In this document: in pieces, positions 56,692 to 64,000 of the stretch
How the letters are laid out: each line of letters begins with the position of its first letter
How positions within the stretch are numbered: position 1 is the stretch's first letter
Assembly: GCF_019059575.1 (NCBI RefSeq)
Contig: NW_024882917.1
Span: 62,001 to 126,000, forward strand
Reading direction: 5' to 3'
Source of the DNA: Amphibalanus amphitrite
Lineage: Eukaryota > Arthropoda > Thecostraca > Balanomorpha > Balanidae
Length of the DNA: 64,000 nucleotides
Made by a program: the position numbers and the translations under genes
Notes under the pieces: model-generated
The model's database searches: none
What the model saw: the letters and a program-made list of their open reading frames with translations, nothing else
What the model was told of the DNA's origin: nothing

Positions 56692-57600
56692 CCCTCGCCC
56701 GTATTGGTGTTTTTCAGCCACGAACGTTTAAGGGGGGGTCCGTTGAACCCCCTCCTTGCCGTTTCGCCCCTGATTGAGCTAGAGCTTCGCGGAAAAAACG
56801 AGCGTGCTGCCCGTGACGAGAGAAAGCCGATGGTACCCAATTTTATCCTAGGTCGTCGGTCCTAGGTCATCGGTTGACCTTCCAGGTCAGGTCAATGACC
56901 CAAAAGTGGGGAAAACTGGGACCTGTTAGAACGTCGTAAAACGTGGCTGCTATTGGGTTTTTTAGGGAACTGATCACGAATATCATGTTAGCTATGATCA
57001 TAGATGATGTCTTCATGCATTTAGGCCAGGTCGGGTCAGGTCAGGTCAGGTCAACCAGTAAGGGTTTTGCCGGGTATTCGTAGTAGGTGCACTAGGTGGC
57101 AACCGCCTCTGACAGCTTCGTAACATGTTACGAAGGCACCAAAACTACTTCGTAAATGTTCATATATGGTTGTTAAATTCGAAATCAGCTAAAAAAACTA
57201 GCCTAGAAAGATGCTGATAAAACTCGAAAAAGTAAACCGAGGTCATCAAAGGTCAATGAACTGACCTGACCTTCTGGTGACCTTGACATCCACCCTAATG
57301 CATGGGAGCAGCATCATATCCCATGTTTGAACGCTTGAAACCACGAAAGGACTGCAAACGCGCGGCAAATGCGAGCCGACATACGCCGAATCGCGATTCC
57401 GGCCAAACATGGTCTCGAAAAGTAGGTCACAGGTCAAAGGTCATTAGTCAGGGCCATTACATTTTTTAGGGTAGGTGTAAAATTGATTATAACTCGAGGG
57501 TACTGAAAGCTTCGTTGCGGTCGGCCGCTTTTTACGCGAGGTATTCGCGAAAAACCGAGGGGGAGTCCGTTCGACCCCCCCCTATACGGGGGAGGGTTAA
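56688..57600. mobile_element. TTAA-flanked transposon (subfamily A, uninterrupted)
   Basis: TTAA at 56688-56691 and 57597-57600, ends CCCTCGCCCGTATTGG and the near inverse CCTATACGGGGGAGGG. It is 913 bp and aligns along the outer parts of 3223-6427. It preserves the empty site of the TA element there. Confidence 0.9.
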
Positions 57601-58158
57601 CAAGCCAAAACGTTGCTAATTTTTATTTTGATCTGACCTGTGACGTCAACGGTGATCTCGAGGTCAATAAAATTAGGTTTTGCTCGACAGTTTTTCCAGG
57701 GCTATCAGACGCCGTTTCAGTTTTGACAATCGGCCCAGTAGTTTCGGAGTTGGAGCGGGGGGGGGGGGTTCTATAAATAGCCCCCGCCTCCCCCAGTGGA
57801 GTGCGTTACAGAACATACCCCAGTGGGGCGCTGGTTAGGAGTAGAATTTTTGAATTATTGCCAACACTCAACACTGCACCTCATGGCAATTAATTCATTA
57901 TAGGGCATTTTACCTGAACCAGCCTCTGGCCTAATGTCCCAAATTTGCTAAATTCCTCACCCTACAAATCCCCTGTTCTATTAGATGCTGCCATTTTTTT
58001 AAAACAACTTATCTTAAATCCTTGTTTCATCAAACTGGGAGCTAGGTCACGGGACACTGCGAGTCAAGGTGGGAGGGGTAGGAGATAGAGTGTCACTGCA
58101 GCACACACAATCAATCTTTCCATTGGTTTATCTTATATCAATGCCTGCTCTTTTCCAG

Positions 58159-58610
58159 AGCTGGCTTTCGAAGTTCGAACCTTCGGTATATGGCTACCAA
58201 TGCCCTTGGAGAAGGTGTTGCGTGATAAATCGCTGGAAGGGCGACATTCAACGATTGTGTGAAAAGAGACCGATTGCATTGTGATGATAAAGTGAACTGT
58301 AATAATTGTTGTTCATGCGCGTTGTTTGGTTATGTGCAGACGTAACTTTGTTTGTGGCCAAATGCTTTTTATGTGTGAAATATTTCATGTAGGTTACTAG
58401 GTAGATGCTTTGGAAAAGTGAAGAGCTGCTTTGTCGACTGCTAGGTAGATACTGTCATGCATGCTGTTGTGCATCAGTAAGTGGCTGTCGTAATGATAAA
58501 CAAATTTGGCATGGATAGGCTAAAGCACAGCATATGAAGCATGCTGGTTGATGACTAGTAAGATCCTGTTAACCGACTGGTAATATCACAATAAATGTCA
58601 CATAGTAAAC
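58159..58610 (+). other. candidate terminal exon with poly(A) signal inside the 5.8-kb element
   Basis: A pyrimidine-rich acceptor (CTCTTTTCCAG, ending 58158) is followed by a segment that can encode ELAFEVRTFGIWLPMPLEKV and about 14 more residues to a stop near 58254. AATAAA follows at 58590-58595. With the donor at 54093 this could form one transcript whose intron holds the TTAA nest. I do not recognise the peptide, and the joined frame from the first exon is not open. Confidence 0.3.
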
Positions 58611-59718
58611 TATTGTTTTACGATGGTTGGCCAGCAAAGCAAAGCTGGTATCCAGATGACAAAAGGATGGTTTTACCATGATAAGTAATTAGTAAGCATT
58701 ACCAGGGAGTAGCTAACGATAGTAAAGTCCTAGTTTTGTGCTAGTATCACGTGGGTTTTTGGGCATGGTATGACGACATATAGTTACCGTGTTAATACCA
58801 TGGTAATTTTTACTGGCATTGGTATTCACATGGTTTTACATTCATATTAGGCCTAGTATTTGGGTCGTAAGTTAGTTTACCATAGGTAAGAGGCTGTTCA
58901 AAATATGACCACCACTCGAAAACTAACTAGGGTGGTATTTTTCTTAGTAGGCGGTACCAGGATAATACTAGCGTTAGTAGAGCTTTGGTTTCTTATTAGT
59001 TATGCTTTAGTTTCAAGGTAGTATGATGAAAAAATATTACCGTACTAAGACCATGGTATTTTGATGAGCATTGGTAGTTGCATAGTATTCCTTTGATATT
59101 GGGCCTAGTATTTGGATCGTAAACTGGTTTACCATAAGTAAAAGGCTGTTCAAAATATGACCACCACCCAAAAACTAACTAGGGTGGTATTTTTTTCTTT
59201 CAGTGTTAAGGCTTATTGCGGCGCTGTCGATGGACGCAGGAGGGTGAAATTTTTACCAGTTGTGGGTCACGTAAAAAAACAGGTCGTATTAAATTTTGGG
59301 CAAGATGCGGCCGGGGGTGCGCCCGTGGCGCGTGCTCTTGTGCGCCATAGGGTTAGCATTAGAATCGGCAAAAACAGGCTATTGCTCGAAAACGGTAAGG
59401 GCTACGGTGGTGAAATTTTCGCTGTAAGTCGGACGCGTGCACTCATTTGTCGTATTAAATTTTCGAGGGTGTGGGTTCAGCGGTGTGCACGTGGTTGGGC
59501 CGCGACCGGCGCCGAGCAGAGGGCACGTGCTTTAGGCTCAGTTGTTCGCTTAAAAACTGAGTCAAAAGCATCAGAGCCGGGAGGTCGTTGACCTTTGACA
59601 ACGAAGGCCGACACAAGGCACCGCTCGCCAAGAGGATTCGCCAGTAAATACAATTAATTTGTTTTTGGAATATCTCAGCCGTTTCTGGGCCGATTTAGCT
59701 GAAGCTTGGACTGTCGGT

Positions 59719-60445
59719 GGTAGTGTAGTGTAGGGTTGGGTAGGGTAGGGTAGGGTAGGGTAGGGGTGGGGTAGGGTAGGGTAATGTAGGGGTAGGGTAG
59801 GGTATGGTAGGGTAGGGTAGGGTAGGTTAGGGTAGGGTAGGGTAGGGTAGGGTAGGGTAGGTTAGGGTAGTGTAGGGTAGTGTAGGGTAGGGTAGGGTAG
59901 GGTATGGTAGGGTAGGGTAGGGTAGGGTAGGGTAGGGTAGGGTAGGGTAGGGACTAGGGTAGGGTATGGTAGGGTAGGGTAGGGTAGGGTAGGGTAGAGT
60001 TAGGTAGGGTAGGGTAGGGTAGGGTAGGTAGGGCAGGTAGGGTAGGGTAGGGTAGGGGAAGGGGTAGGGTAGGGTAGGGTAGGGTAGGGTAGGGTAGGGT
60101 AGGGTAGGAGTAGGGTAGGGTAGGGTAGGGTAGGGTAGGGTAGGGTAGTGTAGGGGTAGGGTAGGGTAGGGAAGTGTAGGGGTAGGGTAGGGTAGGGTAG
60201 GGTAGTGTAAGGGTAGGGTAGGATAGGGTAGGGTAGGGTAGGATAGGGTAGGGTAGGGTAGGGTAGGGACTAGGGTAGGGTAGGATAGGGTAGGGTAGGG
60301 TAGGGTAGTAGGGTAGGGTAGGGTAAGGTAGGGCAGTAGGGTAGGGTAGGATAGTAGGGTAGGGTAGAGTAGGGTAGGGTAGTAGGGTAGGGTAGTAGGG
60401 TAGGGTAGTAGGGTAGGGTAGGGTAGGGGTAGGGTAGGGGTAGGA
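59719..60445. repeat. (TAGGG)n array of Helitron copy 2
   Basis: The same pentamer array as in copy 1, with more AGTAGGG and TAGGA variants and no inserted CCCATATGGG element. Minus-strand Pro-Tyr-Pro-Thr-Leu frames are artefacts. Confidence 0.95.
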
Positions 60446-60644
60446 TTGTGTTCAAAAAGGGCCCAACATACAAAACACTTGAACACTCCGCAACTATCAC
60501 CATCCCTTACAGTTCAATTAAAAACAGCTACCCAAATCTACCCAAATAATACAGCTAAAAATACAAGTCAATCACCCAAACGAATGCACCCGTACCATAA
60601 CATAACTCAAAACATACAGTTATCGCGTAAACCTGTACCTCTAG

Positions 60645-60838
60645 TAGATTATAAATCTTAAAAAGTACCACGCCGCCCACGTCGGGGTTACTCCCTAAAA
60701 GGCTTATTACGGCGCCGTCGATTGACGCAGGAGGGTGAAATTTTCACGACTCGTGGGTCACGTCATTCAACAGGTCGTATTAAATTTTGGGCACGATTCG
60801 GTCGGGGGTGCGCCCGTGGCGCGTGCTCATGTGCGCCA
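60645..60838 (+). mobile_element. Helitron-like element, truncated copy 3
   Basis: A 5'-end variant (TAGATTATAAATC) directly follows the CTAG of copy 2. It runs through GGGTTACTCCCTAAAAGG and GTGCGCCA for 194 bp and is cut off where copy 4 begins. Confidence 0.65.
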
Positions 60839-62537
60839 TCTACTATTATAAATCTTAACCCGCGCGGGGCTGGGGGGGGGGGTAAATTTTACCCCCCCTC
60901 GCGAATTTTTGCGATATCTCAAAAACGGCGGCGCGCAGCGCCGCCAAACTTTCAGTACCTTTTCTTACATCAATTTGACACGTTCCCTGAAAATTTGAGC
61001 GAAATCCGTCGGAAAATTTTTGAGAAATTGACGTTTTAGTGACGTCATGTTCGCCATTTTCGCCTCAAAAACGGCAAAAGTTCAAACGCCGCTAACATCT
61101 TCATTTTTAAAGGAATCAAGACGTAACAAAAAAGGTTATACGTAATTTTACTTTGTCTATCAAATGGCTATCTCGGTTTTTTGAAAATTTTGGATTTTGG
61201 CCTAAATTTTTTTCAAAAAACTGACTTTTTTGGCAAAATCATTATAAAATCCAAAATTTTGAGTTTATCGAAAAAACCGGAATATATGTCAGAGAAGTGG
61301 TCTATGTGCACCTACATACCAAATTTTAGAAGAATCGGTTCAAAAATGTGGGAGTTATTCAAAATTTTATGACGTCACGACACACAAAATTTTTGAAAAA
61401 TGACTTTTTTGGAAGTTCTAGACCTCGTACGGAAACAAAAATAGCACCATTCGATTCGTCGTGAAAAACTGCATCAGATAGACACCTTTTTAGGCCTTAA
61501 CAACCAACTTCAAAATTTGACCTCACTTGACTTGACCTTGACCTGACCTCGACCTGAAATTCATCCAGAGGTGGTCCATATCACTTATTGAGTGTGCCTA
61601 TTGAATTCTATGAGTAAAATGACCCATAAAATATGTGTCGCACATGCCCTTTTCTATATTTTGTTTTTTGGTGACCTGACCTGACCTGACCTGACCTTGA
61701 CCTTGACCTCTGAATGATATTGTATGCAACGAATATTGTCTTGGTAGCCTAAGAACACGTTTTGGGCGATCAGTCTCAGTCCATGACTCCATTTTTCGGC
61801 AACTACGGTGCAAGGCCGATACTGTAGAAACTTGCAATTTGTACCCTTGACCTGACCTTGACCTTGACCTCAAACTTTAAATTAAGTACATGTTTTTAGT
61901 AGTTCGTGATGAGAGCTTTCGATTGGCGTTTGAATTTTCCAAATCGGACCATTAGTTCGGGAGATAACAGGGGGGGTAAAATTTACCCCCCCCCCCCCAG
62001 CCCCGCGCGTTCGGCTGGAGACCCCAGCCCCGCGCGGGTTAAAAAGTACCACGCCGCCCACGTCGGGGTTACTCCCTAAAAGGCTTATTACGGCGCCGTC
62101 GATTGACGCAGGAGGGTGAAATTTTCACGACTCGTGGGTCACGTCATTCAACAGGTCGTATTAAATTTTGGGCACGATTCGGTCGGGGGTGCGCCCGTGG
62201 CGCGTGCTCATGTGCGCTATAGGGTTAGCATTAGAATCGGCAAAAACAGGCTATTGCTCGGAAACGGTAAGGGCTACGGGGGTGAAATTTTCACGCCAAG
62301 TCGGTCGCGTGCACTAATTTGTCGTATTAAATTTTCGAGGGGGTGGGTTCAGCGGTGTGCACGTGGTGGGGCCGCGACCGGCGCCGAGCAGAAAGCACGT
62401 GCTTTAGGCTCAGTTGTTCGCTTGGAAAACTGAGTGAAAAGCATCAGAGCCGGGAGGTCGTTGAACTTTGACAACGAATACCGGCGCCGGGCACCCCTCG
62501 CCAAGGCGATTCGCCAGTAAATACGATAAATTTGTGT
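60839..62537 (+). mobile_element. Helitron-like element, 5' part of copy 4, split by a TTAA element
   Basis: TCTACTATTATAAATC at 60839, interrupted at TTAA (60855) and resumed at 62043. It continues with the same order of subrepeats as copies 1-2 up to GCCAGTAAATACGATAAATTTG, where similarity ends before the TAGGG array. Confidence 0.75.
60855..62042. mobile_element. TTAA-flanked transposon (subfamily K)
   Basis: TTAA at 60855-60858 and 62039-62042, inverted ends CCCGCGCGGGGCTGGGG. G-run/TAAATTTTA/C-run hairpins lie at both ends, and the GGCGGCGCGCAGCGCCGCC palindrome near the left. AGGTCA/TGACCT repeats are dense at 61500-61870. It is inserted into TCTTAAAAAG of Helitron copy 4; copies 1-2 give the empty site. 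Confidence 0.93.
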
Positions 62538-62840
62538 TTGCCACAGTGTATATAAATACAGTGGCGGCAAATGCGCTTGGTCACGTGACCAAATCTGCAC
62601 GTGCGGTTGTGGCGAGGGCACTTCCCGAAACTCTGGTGCCAACGGCCTCGCGGCGCCCATAGAGAATACATGGGACCTTTTCTTTTCAGACCTATCGTGT
62701 CTAAACCAAGCCATTTAGTGCAAGGATACGACTGGTTTGAGATTCAGTAGTCTTTTGGCTACAAGTTGGCATAAGAAACGTATTTTTATCGGCAAAATTC
62801 GCAAAGTACCAGGTGGTTTTCCGATACCCTGCACGCCTCC
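62538..62840. other. no gene seen
   Basis: Unique-looking sequence right of the Helitron remnant, with no supported feature. Confidence 0.35.
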
Positions 62841-63883
62841 TTACCCCCGGCGGCCGACCGGAGGAGTCAGTAGCGCTCCACTCACGACTTTTGGCGATAG
62901 CTGAAAACACCTTACAGCTAGAGGGCTGCTATTTGGCACACCTTATCTTTGCTTCCATACGCATCTTTGGAAACCGTCTCAGGTCAGGCATTTCCGTCTC
63001 AGGTCAGGTCACTGACTTATGACGTCACACGTGAACCTCTGCAGTAGTCCCAAAATACCGAAACTTCGCAATGCCCTCGGTGCCAGAGGAGCTGTCACAG
63101 CGAGCTGATACTTACAGGACCTAGTATCCTCTAGGAGTCTCAAAACTTGTATATCTCAGATTTCTCCTAGAGGTCACATGAGGTCAGGCCGATCGCGCGA
63201 CGTCACCATTACAAGTCAATGGGGAAAATATGGAAACTGTAATTTTGACGCCGACAATGATCTAAACCTAGCTCAAGCACATGGAATCGCAATTTCATGC
63301 AATTCTTGCAATGTCCAATGCTTCACTTTTGCATCTTTAACCTCGCGTGACGTCATTCATGACGTCACAAATGTCACAAGTTTTTTCGTCAATAACTCCT
63401 GATAAAATTGAGCTGGCAAGTCGGAAAAGTCGCCAATAGACTCGGGAAGACCTACCGAATCGCCATGCGATATAACCTCCTCCGACCAAGTTCGTGACCT
63501 GAGTGCCTCTGACCTGGCTTTGATCCGATGTGAACACCTTATGTTGACCCCACCCAAACAAAAGTGTACCATTTTGACGCACCGGAGCATGACAAACATG
63601 ATGGTACTAAAATAGCGACTCTGCGCCGTTTTTTGACAAAGTTATTTTTCAAAACCCGAAATCGTATTTTGGCCCTCGGGGCACTTGACCTGACCCTCAG
63701 AGGGCATCAGTTGACCTGAGACTTTTAAACCGTGCATCAATCGCTGCGTCCCCGGTCCCGTAACGGCACACATGCTCGTTTTTCCCGCGAGCCTAGCTCA
63801 ATTAAGGCGAGGGAGTCGTACCCGCCCACTCTCGCGGCTGGGGCGTAGGTATGTAAAAAAAAACTAAGAAGTCTGGTGATGAT
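62841..63883. mobile_element. degenerate TTAA-type transposon (subfamily F)
   Basis: TTACCCCCGGCGGCCGACCGG at 62841 resembles the left end of 40310-41344. The core follows that copy (CTTATGACGTCACACGTGAACCTCTGCAG matches TATGACGTCATAAGTGAACC), and the right end decays near GTCTGGTGATG. G- and C-runs have been lost. Confidence 0.65.
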
Positions 63884-64000
63884 TGATGCAAGATTCTTAC
63901 AGATAATGGTAGATGAAGGTAGGGCATCAGTTATTAAATATAGGTAAAAAACAAATTTGCAGCCCTCAGTAGCATTGATTTATGCATTAAGAGTTATAGA
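63884..64000. other. no feature seen
   Basis: Short AT-rich tail of the window. Confidence 0.4.

Larger units (their letters stand above)
54286..57838. mobile_element. TTAA-type transposon (subfamily I) containing further elements
   Basis: TTAA at 54286-54289 followed by CCCACGCCTCACTGGGGTAT. The right end carries the inverse (CATACCCCAGTGGGGCGCTGG) followed by TTAG at 57835-57838. The first and last ~230 bp are long imperfect inverted copies. Its own length is about 1.2 kb once the nested elements between 55271 and 57600 are removed. Confidence 0.75.
53451..59206 (+). mobile_element. large DNA element with imperfect ACACTGAAA TIRs inside Helitron copy 2
   Basis: The left end ACACTGAAAAAAGTTTTTACC and the right end inverse (ACACTGAAAGAAAAAAATACC) mark a 5.76-kb insertion. 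The Helitron copies provide the empty site (CTCCCTAAAAGGCTT). About 2.2 kb is its own sequence; the rest is the TTAA nest at 54286-57838. Subterminal ACCATGGTA-like motifs recur at both ends, and the right side has a ~240-bp tandem duplication (58890-59190, AGGCTGTTCAAAATATGACC repeated). It contains exon-like segments. Superfamily not assigned; target duplication unclear. Confidence 0.6.
53387..60644 (+). mobile_element. Helitron-like element, copy 2, head-to-tail with copy 1, split by a 5.8-kb insertion
   Basis: TCTACTATTATAAATC at 53387 directly follows the CTAG end of copy 1. After about 60 bp the Helitron sequence is interrupted at about 53450 and resumes at about 59207 (AAGGCTTATTGCGGCG). 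It then repeats the order of copy 1: subrepeats, TAGGG array (59719-60445), unique tail, and CTCTAG at 60639-60644. Confidence 0.75.

Overview
The window looks like nuclear DNA of an animal, probably an aquatic invertebrate. It has spliced genes with GT-AG introns, a Tx1/L1-type LINE, hAT-type and Helitron-like elements, many microsatellites, and no bacterial operon structure. A crustacean or mollusc is a guess, since nothing here fixes the phylum. Most of the 64 kb is repeat.

The dominant component is a large set of non-autonomous DNA transposons of about 0.9-1.2 kb. They have TTAA target duplications and termini of the form CCC(T/G)CGCC...GGCG(C/A)GGG, the end structure expected of piggyBac-like elements. 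Each carries a subterminal hairpin of a G-run, a short palindromic stem and a C-run. Many also carry a second GC-rich palindrome. All have a core crowded with AGGTCA/TGACCT half-sites. I delimit about 20 copies in several subfamilies, many nested inside one another or inside other elements: 3.2-6.4, 19.7-23.8, 24.9-26.5, 29.2-30.6, 34.2-36.3, 46.2-47.6, 54.3-57.8 and 60.9-62.0 kb. Copies of the same subfamily elsewhere in the window often act as an empty-site reference.

Layout. 0.5-2.0 kb: (CT)n and a GACGCGAT minisatellite. 2.9-3.1 kb: palindromic short repeats. 3.2-7.9 kb: two nested transposon complexes, then a perfect 24-bp-arm hairpin. 8.6-12.86 kb: one LINE insertion with an inverted 5' part (ORF1 on the minus strand), an intact RT reading frame on the plus strand, a poly(A) tail and a 13-bp target duplication. 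13.8-15.0 kb: one TTAA element. 15.8-16.7 and 28.0-29.2 kb: two paralogous minus-strand genes, three coding exons each, for small signal-peptide-bearing single-pass membrane proteins with a nearly identical C-terminal tail; these are the best host genes here. 19.7-26.5 kb: nested transposons between the two genes. 32.9 kb: a TATA promoter and 5'UTR exon that may serve the second gene. 34-41 kb: more transposons and a LINE 3' fragment. 42-44.3 kb: a possible spliced transcript of low coding potential. 45.2-46.0 kb: a minisatellite. 48.4-48.7 kb: a possible terminal exon. 49.96-51.03 kb: the first three exons of an unrecognised gene. 51.2-62.5 kb: a head-to-tail run of Helitron-like copies with internal TAGGG arrays, split by a 5.8-kb inserted element and a TTAA element. 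62.8-63.9 kb: a degenerate TTAA element.

The genes do not form a pathway that I can read. The clearest biological story is a dense nest of TTAA elements that disperse nuclear-receptor-type half-sites around a small, apparently undescribed membrane-protein family.
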